Shown here one piece after another: positions 23,903 to 33,600 of a stretch of 64,000 nucleotides of DNA. This stretch comes from Caryophanales bacterium UBA5603 (GTDB lineage Bacteria; Bacillota_I; Bacilli_A; Izemoplasmatales; Hujiaoplasmataceae), in assembly GCA_002424815.1 (NCBI GenBank), contig DILB01000023.1:8348-72347 (forward strand), given 5' to 3'. The notes beneath the pieces were generated by a model that did no database searches, was not told the DNA's origin, and saw nothing but the letters and a program-made list of their open reading frames with translations. How positions within the stretch are numbered: position 1 is the first letter of the stretch; every line of letters starts with the position of its first letter. The translations under genes were made by a program, and so were the position numbers.

Positions 23903-24826
23903 ATAAATAAAGCGCATCTTGCGGGAATCGGATTTGCAACTTTATTCGGATTTTCATTTCTTTTTTCAAAAATTGCGTTAAGTCATCTCAGTCCGATGGG
24001 TTTAATAGCTTATCGATTTTTGATTGCTTTTCTAGTTTTTGAATTATTAAGACGATTAAAAATCATTCATATTCGTTTTCAGAAATCGACTTGGAAAGAT
24101 TGGCTTTTAGTGGCGATATTTCAACCTATTTTTTATTTTATTTTTGAAACCTACGGACTCAACAGGACGTCGAGTGGTGAGGCAGGAATGATGATTGCTT
24201 TGATTCCCATTTTTGTGACGCTGATGGGCGCCTTCATTCTAAAAGAAAAGCCAAAACCCATCCAATACTTTTTTATTTTGTTAAGTGTGTCTGGGATTAT
24301 ATTCATTCAAGTTGCAAAACCTGGGACGATTGAATCTTTTGAAACCATCGGTGTTATTCTATTGTTTTTAGCGGTGATATCGGCAGCGCTCTATAATATT
24401 GCTTCGAGGAACGCTTCAAAACGGCTAAAGCCTTACGAAATCACCTATTTTATGATGCTCGTTGGCGCAGTTGTATTTAATATCTTTTATGTCATCGAAC
24501 TATTATTGCATCAATCTCTTTCGACATATATTCTTAATTTTACAAATCCTCAGTTAATTTTACCTATTTTATATTTAGGCATTGTGGCTTCGATCGGTGG
24601 CTTTTTCATGATGAACTACGCTTTGAGTAAAATGCCTGCCCATGTTAGCAGCATCTACTCCAATCTTTCAACGATTGTCGCACTCATTGCTGGGGCACTC
24701 ATATTGAAAGAATCCTTAGCTTGGTACCATTATTTAGGTGGGATTATGATTATTACTGGCGTCTATGGTACCGTTCGAATGAATCAAACTAATGTAAATA
24801 AAAAACAAGAGACAAATTCTGAATAA
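23900..24826 (+). CDS. EamA/DMT-family transporter
   Basis: A 308-residue protein with ten predicted membrane helices arranged as two EamA repeats. The first repeat begins GIGFATLFGFSFLFSKIAL, and the second-repeat end has PAHVSSIYSNLSTIVALIAG and GGIMIITGVYGTV. Family members export metabolites or drugs; the substrate is unknown. It is transcribed divergently from the nucleoside phosphorylase. An in-frame stop just upstream of the ATG excludes a longer start. Confidence 0.88.
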   Translation: MINKAHLAGIGFATLFGFSFLFSKIALSHLSPMGLIAYRFLIAFLVFELLRRLKIIHIRFQKSTWKDWLLVAIFQPIFYFIFETYGLNRTSSGEAGMMIALIPIFVTLMGAFILKEKPKPIQYFFILLSVSGIIFIQVAKPGTIESFETIGVILLFLAVISAALYNIASRNASKRLKPYEITYFMMLVGAVVFNIFYVIELLLHQSLSTYILNFTNPQLILPILYLGIVASIGGFFMMNYALSKMPAHVSSIYSNLSTIVALIAGALILKESLAWYHYLGGIMIITGVYGTVRMNQTNVNKKQETNSE

Positions 24827-24844
24827 CCAACGGATTGTCTCTTG
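24806..24844. terminator. Terminator overlapping the end of the DMT gene
   Basis: CAAGAGACAA pairs perfectly with TTGTCTCTTG over ten bases. The first arm is inside the DMT coding end and TTTTATTAATT follows. It can also act on the minus strand for transketolase, where the hairpin is followed by TTTTTTATTT. Confidence 0.75.
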
Positions 24845-24860
24845 TTTTATTAATTAAAAT

Positions 24861-26843
24861 TTATAATTTTTTCTTTATAAGGTCAAGTACTTGATTGACG
24901 ACATTGTCAGCCGTTAAGCCAAAATATTCATAGAGTTTTGATGAAGGTGCTGATAAACCAAATTGATCGATTCCAATGACTAATCCATCTAAGCCAACAT
25001 ATTTGTACCACCCTAATGTTGACCCCGCTTCGATGGCAACGCGACGACGAACAGACTTGGGAAGGACATGATTTTTATAGGCCTCTGATTGCATTTCAAA
25101 TACTTCGAGGCAAGGCATTGAAACCACCCGTGCATCGATATCTTTTTCGAGAAGTATTTGCTTGGCTTTCATCGCGATTTCAACTTCAGAGCCGGTCGCA
25201 ATTAAAATAACATCACTCACTGCTTTTTTTGAATCAGAAAGGATATACCCGCCTTTAAAATAATCATCGTTTGTATGTTCAAACTGAGGAAGATTTTGTC
25301 TTGATAAAGCGATGCAACTTGGAGAAGAACCCATCAGTGCGTCAATCCAAGCCGCAGCTGTTTCAACCCCATCACACGGACGAAACATTTTTAAATTTGG
25401 GATAGCTCTTAAACCGGTTAATTGTTCAATGGGTTGATGCGTCCCGCCATCTTCACCCACGCCAATAGAATCATGAGTCAAGACATATATAACTGGAATA
25501 TCCATAATTGCGCTTAATCGTATGGCATTTTTCATATAATCACTAAAGACAAAGAAAGTTGCACAAAATACTCTTAAACCTCCATGAAGATACATGCCGT
25601 TGGTAATCGCTGCCATGGCATGCTCACGAACACCAAAATGCATGTTTTTACCTAAACGATTATCCGCGCTAAAATCACCCAGATTTTTCATATGTGTTTT
25701 ATTAGAAGGCGCTAAATCGGCAGATCCTCCGATTAAATTAGGAATCAGTTTTGCTAGTTTATTGAGCACAATTCCGCCGCTATTCCGCGTTGCATCGGGC
25801 TTATCAAATTTAAATAAATCAGGGATCGCTTTTAAATCCGGAAGCACATTATTCATCCATTGACGATACTCATCGGCCAACTCAGGATAAGCTTTTTGAT
25901 ATTGTGCATATAATGCATTCCATGAGGCTTCTGCGACTTCACCTCGTTTTGCGAGTTCAGCATAATGGTCATAAATCGTCTTAGGAATAACAAAAGCGTC
26001 AAAGTCCCATTGAAGTGATTTCTTCGTTGCTTCAATGTTATCGCGACCTAAGGGTGATCCATGACAAGATTCTTCTCCAGCTAAAGGTGACCCATAACCG
26101 ATGATCGTTTGACAGATAATTAAAGTGGGTTTTTCATGTTGGCTTTTGGCTTTTTCAATGGCTTGACCAATCAATTCAATGTCATTACCATCGCTTACAT
26201 GAATGACATTCCATCCGAGCGCTTGATGGCGAAGCCCAACATCTTCTCTAAATGCAATATCGGTATCCCCTTCTATAGAAATTTCATTGTCATCATAAAA
26301 AACGATTAATTTTGATAACTGCAAAGTTCCAGCCAGTGATGCCGCTTCGTTTGTGATGCCTTCCATCATACAACCATCGCCTGCTAAAGCATAGGTGTAG
26401 TGATCGACAATGTTAAACCCATCGCGATTAAACTTGGCTGCGAGATGACTCTCTGCAATAGCCATACCGACTGCATTCGCATAGCCTTGTCCTAAAGGAC
26501 CCGTGGTTGTTTCAATACCAACAGTATGTCGATATTCAGGATGACCTGGGGTTTTAGATCCTAACTGACGAAAGTTTTGAAGTTCGGATAAAGGCAGTCC
26601 ATAGCCAAAAAGATGTAATAACGAATATAAAAGCATCGAACCATGACCAGCTGACAATACAAATCGATCACGATTTTCAAAATGAGGATTTTTGGGATTA
26701 TGAATCAAATAATCTGACCAAAGTTTGTAGGCAAGGGCTGCAGTTCCCAACGGAAGACCTGGATGTCCGCTGTTTGCTTTTTCGACAGCTTCGATGGATA
26801 ACATGCGAATGGCGTTTATGGCTGAATTTTGAATAGGTGTCAT
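24861..26843 (-). CDS. tkt: Transketolase
   Basis: A 660-residue, full-length thiamine-diphosphate enzyme. TTGPLGQGYANAVGMA, the GDGCMMEGITNEAASLAG metal/ThDP motif, DNEISIEGDT, and THDSIGVGEDGGTHQP with catalytic-site His are all present. It moves two-carbon units in the non-oxidative pentose phosphate pathway in the cytoplasm. The transaldolase gene lies just upstream in the same direction, so the pair closes the sugar-phosphate shuffle. AAAGGAAAA precedes the ATG. Confidence 0.97.
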   Translation of the reverse strand: MTPIQNSAINAIRMLSIEAVEKANSGHPGLPLGTAALAYKLWSDYLIHNPKNPHFENRDRFVLSAGHGSMLLYSLLHLFGYGLPLSELQNFRQLGSKTPGHPEYRHTVGIETTTGPLGQGYANAVGMAIAESHLAAKFNRDGFNIVDHYTYALAGDGCMMEGITNEAASLAGTLQLSKLIVFYDDNEISIEGDTDIAFREDVGLRHQALGWNVIHVSDGNDIELIGQAIEKAKSQHEKPTLIICQTIIGYGSPLAGEESCHGSPLGRDNIEATKKSLQWDFDAFVIPKTIYDHYAELAKRGEVAEASWNALYAQYQKAYPELADEYRQWMNNVLPDLKAIPDLFKFDKPDATRNSGGIVLNKLAKLIPNLIGGSADLAPSNKTHMKNLGDFSADNRLGKNMHFGVREHAMAAITNGMYLHGGLRVFCATFFVFSDYMKNAIRLSAIMDIPVIYVLTHDSIGVGEDGGTHQPIEQLTGLRAIPNLKMFRPCDGVETAAAWIDALMGSSPSCIALSRQNLPQFEHTNDDYFKGGYILSDSKKAVSDVILIATGSEVEIAMKAKQILLEKDIDARVVSMPCLEVFEMQSEAYKNHVLPKSVRRRVAIEAGSTLGWYKYVGLDGLVIGIDQFGLSAPSSKLYEYFGLTADNVVNQVLDLIKKKL

Positions 26844-26919
26844 GAGAGTTTTCCTTTCTGAATTAAGATTATTGCTTGAAAAACAAGCGAATAATTAAAT
26901 GTACAATTGAATATGATTT

Positions 26920-27564
26920 TTATTTTTTTGCAGCAGTGCGGAAGATTTCTAATCCTTTTGTTGTGAGTGGATGTTCCATCATTTGTTCAAAGACTTTAAA
27001 AGGAATCGTTGCCACATCAGACCCTGCTAAAGCGGCCTGTTCGACATGTTTTGGATGTCTAATAGAAGCGGCTATCAATTGCGTCTCAATACCAAAATTA
27101 TCATAAGCAATGCGAATATCTTCTAAAAGTTGATAGCCTGCTTCTTCATCTTTAAGATAGTCATCGAGTCTTCCCATAAAAGGCGATACATAGGTTGCGC
27201 CTGCAGAAGCTGCCATCATGGCTTGAGGAACAGAAAAACAGAGAGTAACATTAGTTTTAATTCCGTGTTTTGATAATTGACTTACTGCTTTAATTCCTTC
27301 TAAAGTCATGGGAATCTTAATTACAATATTTGGATGCATTTCAGCATAGATGAAAGCTTCTTTAATCATTTGTTCAGCTGTGCCTTCTTGTACTTCAGCA
27401 CTGATAGGGCCATCCACTAATGTTGTAATTTCTTTAATGACTTCAATGAGGTCTCTTCCTTCTCGTGCAATTAACGATGGGTTGGTAGTAACCCCAGAGA
27501 TAACACCCCAGGATGCAGAAAGTTTAATTTCATTTAAATTGGCGGTATCAATAAATAATTTCAT
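26920..27564 (-). CDS. tal: Transaldolase (short, FSA/TalC type)
   Basis: A 214-residue protein of the short transaldolase/fructose-6-phosphate aldolase class. MKLFIDTANLNEIK, GVTTNPSLIAREGRD, VIKIPMTLEGIKAV with the Schiff-base Lys, and ATYVSPFMGRLDD are the family blocks. It works with transketolase. AAGGAGG precedes the ATG and a TATAAT lies at 27595-27600 on the minus strand. A small GCTTG/CAAGC hairpin in the gap to tkt lacks a T run and is not a terminator. Confidence 0.95.
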   Translation of the reverse strand: MKLFIDTANLNEIKLSASWGVISGVTTNPSLIAREGRDLIEVIKEITTLVDGPISAEVQEGTAEQMIKEAFIYAEMHPNIVIKIPMTLEGIKAVSQLSKHGIKTNVTLCFSVPQAMMAASAGATYVSPFMGRLDDYLKDEEAGYQLLEDIRIAYDNFGIETQLIAASIRHPKHVEQAALAGSDVATIPFKVFEQMMEHPLTTKGLEIFRTAAKK

Positions 27565-27717
27565 CGTTTAATTCCTCCTTTTATAATTACTACTATTATA
27601 TCACATTTTTGAAGATGAAAAATCATTAAAATCACAACATCTACAATTGATATTACTATGTAAATTAAAAAGATGTTACTGTTCTTCAAAATTTTTTAGA
27701 AAAAATAATTTTAAAAA

Positions 27718-27758
27718 AAATAAAAAAACTGAATAGTTGCTAAAACAACCATTCAGTT
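27718..27758 (-). terminator. Intrinsic terminator of groESL
   Basis: AACTGAAT-GTTG pairs with CAAC-ATTCAGTT (27727-27758) with one mismatch. On the minus strand it runs into TTTTTTTATTTTTTTT. It lies 30 bp after the groEL stop. Confidence 0.9.
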
Positions 27759-27787
27759 CGTATTCATGCATGTTAATACCCTTTAAT

Positions 27788-29398
27788 TTAGAACATATTT
27801 GGTGTAGAAACGGAAGGTTTTTCTTCTTTAATGTTGGCTACACCGACTTCAGTTGTAATGAATAATGATGAGATCGATGCAGCATTCAAAATAGCGCTTC
27901 GAGTCACTTTTGTAGGATCAACAATCCCAGCTTTAAACATGTCGAACCATTCACCTTTTTTCGCATCAAAACCATGATTTTTTTGAGCCATTTTTTGTTT
28001 CTCAACTATTTCTAGAGGATCAAAACCAGCATTATCAGCAATCTGATAAATCGGAGAAATCAAAGATTCGACGACCACATTAATCCCTTTTTGGACATCT
28101 TGAACATCATTTTTTAAAGATTTTCTAATCTCATTATATATTTCTACTAACGCTGCGCCTCCGCCGGTTACGATACCTTCAGCGACCGCTGCTTTCGTTG
28201 CATTCAAAGCATCTTCGATTTTTATTTTTTTTTCTTTTAGTTCGGTTTCGGTCATCGCTCCGACTTTGACAATAGCAACACCGTTGGTTAATTTAGCTAG
28301 TCTTTCATTGAGACGTTTTTTATCATATTCTGATTGAACATTATGAATCATTGCTCGGATTTCATCAACTCTTTGTTTGATTTGATTCTTATCTCCAGTA
28401 CCATCAATTAATGTCGTGTTATCTTTAGTGACGATCACTTTTTTTACAATGCCTAATTGTTCAATTTTTGTATCTTTTATTTCATAATTCAAGTCTTTTG
28501 AGATAAATGTAGCACCGGTGAGCATTGAGATGTCTGTCAATAATTCTTTCTGATTGTCGCCAAAACCTGGGGCTTTTGTAGCAACAATATTGAAAGTACC
28601 GCGAAGTTTATTAACAATGATGGTGCTTAATACTTCTGCCTCAATATCTTCAGCAATTATGAAAAGTGGTTTACTAGCTTGAACAATTTGTTCTAATAAC
28701 GGTAAAATATCTTTGATAGTGGCGATTTTTTGATCCGTTACCATAACATATGCATTTTCTAAAGTAACTTCCATTTTTTCGCGGTCAGTAATCATATAAG
28801 GCGAAATATACCCTTTATCATATTGCATGCCTTCCACAACTTCTAAATATGTATCGAAGCCCTTGGATTCATCAACGCTGATAACTCCGTCACGGCCTAC
28901 TTTAGCCATTGCTTTAGCGATAATATCGCCAATTTCTGAACTTCCCGATGAGACTGTCGCGACACTGGCTATGTCAGAATCACTTTCAATTTTATGGGAT
29001 TTTTCTAAAAGTTTTTTTGAAACTTCTTTTGCAGCCATTTCAATGCCTTCTCGCATTAAAACCGGATTGGCACCTCTTTCAACTGCCGCAATGCCTTTAT
29101 GAATCATCGATTGGGTTAAGACTGTTGCGGTGGTTGTACCATCACCAGCGACGTCATTTGTTTTGTTGGCTGCCTCATAGACTAATTTCGCTCCCATATT
29201 CTCAAAGGGATCTTGTAATTCAATTTCCTTAGCAATGGTGACCCCATCATTCGTAATGAGCGGTGATCCATAACCTTTATCTAAGACAACATTGCGTCCT
29301 TTAGGTCCTAAAGTTATTTTTACAGCATCTGCGAGTTGATCGACGCCTTTGAGCATCGATTGAATGGCATCTTTCGAAAAACGAATTTCTTTGCTCAT
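27788..29398 (-). CDS. groEL: Chaperonin GroEL
   Basis: A 536-residue 60-kDa chaperonin. ITLGPKGRNVVLDKGYGSPL, NDVAGDGTTTATVLTQSM with the nucleotide-binding Asp, and GGAALVE near the C-terminus are intact. The tail is EKPSVSTPNMF, not the common Gly-Gly-Met repeat. Fourteen subunits form the folding cage with GroES. It lies 10 bp after groES and shares its CIRCE-controlled promoter. AGGAGG precedes the ATG. Confidence 0.98.
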   Translation of the reverse strand: MSKEIRFSKDAIQSMLKGVDQLADAVKITLGPKGRNVVLDKGYGSPLITNDGVTIAKEIELQDPFENMGAKLVYEAANKTNDVAGDGTTTATVLTQSMIHKGIAAVERGANPVLMREGIEMAAKEVSKKLLEKSHKIESDSDIASVATVSSGSSEIGDIIAKAMAKVGRDGVISVDESKGFDTYLEVVEGMQYDKGYISPYMITDREKMEVTLENAYVMVTDQKIATIKDILPLLEQIVQASKPLFIIAEDIEAEVLSTIIVNKLRGTFNIVATKAPGFGDNQKELLTDISMLTGATFISKDLNYEIKDTKIEQLGIVKKVIVTKDNTTLIDGTGDKNQIKQRVDEIRAMIHNVQSEYDKKRLNERLAKLTNGVAIVKVGAMTETELKEKKIKIEDALNATKAAVAEGIVTGGGAALVEIYNEIRKSLKNDVQDVQKGINVVVESLISPIYQIADNAGFDPLEIVEKQKMAQKNHGFDAKKGEWFDMFKAGIVDPTKVTRSAILNAASISSLFITTEVGVANIKEEKPSVSTPNMF

Positions 29399-29408
29399 GA
29401 TAATCCTC

Positions 29409-29690
29409 CTATTCCATAATCGCTAGAATATCTTTTTCAGCGATGATGAGATATTCTTCTTCTTCAATTTTAATTTCTGTTGTAGAATATTTTTTAAAAA
29501 CAACACGATCACCAATCTTAACGGTCATGGGTATTGTTTTTCCATCTTGTTTTGCTCCATCGCCTACGGCTATGACCGATGCAAAACTGGGTTGTTCTTT
29601 AATGTCTCCTGAAAGAATGATACCGCTGGCAGTCTTCTTTTCAACCTTTTCTTTCTTCAGAATAACATTGTCATGAAGGGGTTTTAACAT
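29409..29690 (-). CDS. groES: Co-chaperonin GroES
   Basis: A 93-residue lid of the GroEL cage. MLKPLHDNVILKKEKVEKKT, the mobile-loop region SGIILSGDIKEQP, and VKIGDRVVFKKYSTTEI match the family. The start is ATG 29690 with AAAGGATG upstream. An in-frame upstream codon at 29729 would place the coding region over the CIRCE element and promoter leader and is rejected. Confidence 0.96.
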   Translation of the reverse strand: MLKPLHDNVILKKEKVEKKTASGIILSGDIKEQPSFASVIAVGDGAKQDGKTIPMTVKIGDRVVFKKYSTTEIKIEEEEYLIIAEKDILAIME

Positions 29691-29715
29691 TCTATTCACA
29701 TCCTTTATTCTTGTA

Positions 29716-29742
29716 TTAGCACTCTTCAATATTAAGTGCCAA
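29716..29742. promoter_or_regulatory. CIRCE element 1 (HrcA operator)
   Basis: TTAGCACTC-N9-AAGTGCCAA matches the CIRCE consensus TTAGCACTC-N9-GAGTGCTAA in one full arm and seven of nine bases in the other. It lies in the groES leader, between the -10 and the start codon. Confidence 0.88.
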
Positions 29743-29747
29743 TTATT

Positions 29748-29775
29748 ATTATATCACTCTTTTTGGCACTGTCAA
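29748..29775 (-). promoter_or_regulatory. groESL promoter
   Basis: Minus strand TTGACA (29770-29775), 16-bp spacer, TATAAT (29748-29753): both hexamers are perfect. The -35 lies inside CIRCE 2 and CIRCE 1 lies just downstream of the start point, so HrcA can bind on both sides. Confidence 0.88.
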
Positions 29776-29789
29776 GTATCGAGTGCTAA
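29763..29789. promoter_or_regulatory. CIRCE element 2 (HrcA operator)
   Basis: TTGGCACTG-N9-GAGTGCTAA matches CIRCE in one full arm and seven of nine bases in the other. It overlaps the -35 hexamer of the groESL promoter. Confidence 0.88.
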
Positions 29790-29819
29790 TTTTTTTACAT
29801 CAATAAAAGCTTTTTTTCA

Positions 29820-29842
29820 AAAAAAAAACCTTGATTTCCAAG
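29820..29842 (-). terminator. Weak terminator after the metal-dependent hydrolase
   Basis: A short CTTG/CAAG hairpin (29830-29842) is followed on the minus strand by about ten T. The stem is short, so the call is tentative. Confidence 0.4.
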
Positions 29843-29856
29843 TCTTTTAAACGTAT

Positions 29857-30483
29857 CTAAACTTTATTTGTTTCAAATAATATGACCATTGGTTCGTTAT
29901 GATAATCAATTTCGATACCATTAGAATTGATTCTTTTAATCATTTTGCTTTCAAATAAATTTAAAAAATCATCAACACTTGCTAAAACGGAATGGCCCTG
30001 ATTCATCGTTTTAAAGTGCATCGGGATGATTACACGCGGTTTGATTTGATCACATAATTTTTTGGCTTGTAAGGCATCGATGGTATAATATCCTCCCACT
30101 GGAATCATGAGAGCATCCATATTCATGAGTTCTTTTATTTGTGAGTCATCCGGCATACATCCTAAGTCACCCAAATGTGCAACTTTGATATCGTCCACTT
30201 GTATAATAGTCAGATAATTCACCCCTCGTTTAATTCCAGATTCATCATCATGAAATGACATAAGGCGGTTAATCACGAAAGGATTCTGAAGATTCGTATC
30301 GATAATCGTGACGGCTTCGCGATAATTGTGGTCGAAATGCTCATGACTACACAATACTTGATGTGCCACCGGATGAATTTCATTCAAATGCAGATTTGAA
30401 CTAGGTTTGTAAGGATCAAGAACGATTGAATAATCTCGATACGTTAACTTAAAGCATGAATGACCCAGCCATTGAATGACCAT
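29857..30483 (-). CDS. Metal-dependent hydrolase, metallo-beta-lactamase fold (UPF0173-like)
   Basis: A 208-residue protein of the UPF0173/UlaG-like group. MVIQWLGHSCFKLTY at the start, the metal motif CSHEHFDHN (HxHxDH), VAHLGDLGC and PRVIIPMHF are typical. The substrate is unknown. The start is ATG 30483, preceded by GGAGG ten bases upstream; a longer in-frame start at 30525 lacks a ribosome site. Confidence 0.85.
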   Translation of the reverse strand: MVIQWLGHSCFKLTYRDYSIVLDPYKPSSNLHLNEIHPVAHQVLCSHEHFDHNYREAVTIIDTNLQNPFVINRLMSFHDDESGIKRGVNYLTIIQVDDIKVAHLGDLGCMPDDSQIKELMNMDALMIPVGGYYTIDALQAKKLCDQIKPRVIIPMHFKTMNQGHSVLASVDDFLNLFESKMIKRINSNGIEIDYHNEPMVILFETNKV

Positions 30484-30577
30484 TATAACACCGCCTCCAT
30501 TAAAACATAGGAATACACCCTTCATTATATCATATGAGTATATCAGAGAGTTTAATCATTAAGTTCTTATCAGAAAA

Positions 30578-30605
30578 GAAAAGCCCAAGAAATATTGGGC
30601 TTTTC
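30578..30605 (-). terminator. Terminator of the giant lipoprotein gene
   Basis: GAAAAGCCCAA pairs with TTGGGCTTTTC over 11 bases around a six-base loop. On the minus strand TTTTCTG follows. It lies 23 bp after the stop. Confidence 0.85.
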
Positions 30606-30627
30606 ATTAATATATACCAATTGATAT

Positions 30628-33600
30628 TTATTCGACTAAAAGTGTTTGAGCATTTAAGGTAAATAATTCAAGATAATAACCTGGATAGTACCAATCATCA
30701 GAATCATTAATCCCTATGACCGCATCATAATAATATTCTTCAAGAATTAAGAGTGATTCAACATCAACGAGGGATTGATATTCAATCATATCTGCTTGAA
30801 TTTCAATTAAGGTTACATAAATAATTGTGTCAAGAACGTAGACATAAAATTCTTTAACGGCCTCGAGGTAATAAACAAAGACATCAAAAATATCGACTGA
30901 GAGTTCAATGGTTTCTTGTCTGTATAAATACTCATCTTCAACTAAATAAGCGTTAGAATCGAGATAGTAAATGGCATCCAAATACATATATTCAAATTCA
31001 TTTAATAATTCTTCAATGATTGATGACAGTGACAAAATCCAATCAAAAGTCGTTGTTTTTAAAAGTTCAATGGCATCTTCATAAAAGATTGTAATATATA
31101 TCATTGATTCGATGCGTGGGTCTAAACTATTAATCTCTGTTTTGTAGTAAGAACAAATATTTAAGGCATCATCAATTCCAAGATTAGAGGAAGTATAAAA
31201 ATAAATATAATCCATGATTAAATCTAGCCTGGTTTGATATTCAATTTGCATCGCACGGTATTCGACAATATAAGGATCTTCAACATAGTAAAAATTTAAA
31301 TTCGCAATGATATCAGCTTGCACCATTAATAATTCGTCATAAGTTTCAACTTCTTGAATCAAAAGATATCCTTCTTCAAGAATTAAAAGCATATCACTAA
31401 TACTCATTTCGGTGGCATTATAGGCTAAAGTTAAATATAACCCATCAAGATAGTCCATGATATTTTCTCTTTCCGGTTTCAAGTAATCAATTTCGATAAA
31501 TGCCATACAACGAATGAAATGATTAACGTAATACAAGGGGAAATCGGGAACAAAATCAGAACTGATGATTTTATGAGTGATTGAATAAAAATCATTCAAT
31601 TTTGAAACATCTCTATCATTAACCAAGTTTTCGAAAAACAAGTAATTCATTTCAAGATAATCGAGAATGAATTGTTTCATATCACCTTTAATGAAATTTT
31701 TCAATTGTGATATTTCATAAGCTGTAACAACCAACAAATGTGGAATATCGAGTTGATCTAAAATGTTTGCGATGGCTATATCATAATATAAATAGGTATC
31801 CGCTGACAAATCCGGTAAGGTCAATAAACCCCATTCAATCAACGCATCGATTTCATCAACCATTTGTTCTTTTATCGTATCCAACAGTTCGAAATATGGA
31901 TAGTCCAGTTGCGTGGCTGATAAAATATATACTTCTTCTTCCATTGCTTCAATATCATCATAAGATGCCATGGCTTCAATCATTGAAATAACAGAATCAC
32001 GATAGCTCACGATGGCATCCATATAGATTGGATCATCTTGAACTAAAATGGCTTGGTTTGTAATAAAGGTTATTGATTCAATCAATTCGATTTTTTTTCG
32101 ATTTAGAGCTATTTTTAATTCTGATTCAATGAAATTGTCATAAAGTATCATCTCTACCCAAGCAATGTCTCGTAAAGCCATTTCTTCTGAGGTGGATTCC
32201 TGAATGATAATACTCCAATCAGCGAATATTGACAATAACATATCGACGCTGTCATCTGTCGCAAAAACTAATAAATCATTTAGTATATCGTTCAAGTGTG
32301 CTAGACCGGCATCGATTACTGCCTGCCATTCATTTTGCATCAAAATTTCACATTCATCAGCAAAAGCAAGAACTAATACGTTAAATTGCATGAAATCTGT
32401 ATTCATAGCAAGCATGTCATTATATGTATAATATAAATCATCTAAATCGTAAAACTTAGAAACACTGACAATTTCACTATAATATAAGTATATGTCGGTT
32501 AGTATATTATAGAAATAATCAGACGTAATCATGAGTAATTCTTCATACATTAAATTTTCAGCATATTCGTAATATAAAAAGACACAGAAAGGATTTCCAT
32601 ACGAATATTGAGCATTTTCTTCGAAGTGATCAATAACATATAAGCTCGTGTAATCATTGATACCAAACTCGTTAATCCAATTACTATGCATGACAGCGAG
32701 TTTTTCACTCATTTCAAGAATGATTGAATCAATTGGTAGGAAATATCCTGGGAAATTCGCTAACGCTTCCTTTCCTAAATTAAGATAATAATCAATATCA
32801 TCAAAAGAAAATGATATTTTAATTAAATCGATGTAGTCCATGAAGAGATCATAAAGCATTTCATCAGTGGTCTCCTCATTAATTAAATAATCTTTGCCCG
32901 CATTATAAAATAGAGTAAATTCTTCAATAGCAGCTGCTCTGGCTTCCACCAAAGGAACCCATATGGGATCAACAATAAAATTAATATTAATTAAATCGAT
33001 TGTTTCTTGAACTAATGTACTAAGAGCAGCGGTGTCATTATAGGTCAATAAATCAATTTCCACGATGAAATTATTAAAGATATTTTGCATTAAATTAATA
33101 CTTCCCAATGTTGCGATGGATGTATTATAGGTAAGAATGCTTTCAACTTCATCAATCGCTTCTACCTTCATAATTTTCCATGGATCTTGAGGAAGCAAGA
33201 TGGCATACAAATAAAAATTAGAAAAGAAAGCTGATATTGAATTGATATCTTGCGCCGATTCAATCAATAGAAGCGTCATATCATAAGCATAATCAAGTTT
33301 TAGTGTGTTTTCAGTGCTTAAGAATGGTCCATAACGATCGACGACAATATCCATGTTTGTATATATCCCTGGTAAATAATAAGGGAATAAATAAGCGAAG
33401 AATTCATAAACAATTTCGTTGTAACGATAGAGTATTTCAAGTGGTGATAATTCATAAGATAAAGAATCTAAGAGCGATAAATATAATATTTCGAGGGCTT
33501 CAAAATCTTCACCAGCATAATCATAATTCATCATATAATAATCTTGAAATGCCGCCGATAAATTAATTATTAATGTCTCAAAATCGCCATAAACAAAATC

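Noticed and set aside
26866..26886. GCTTG/CAAGC hairpin between tal and tkt as a terminator
   Set aside because: There is no T run on the minus strand after it and the stem is only five pairs.
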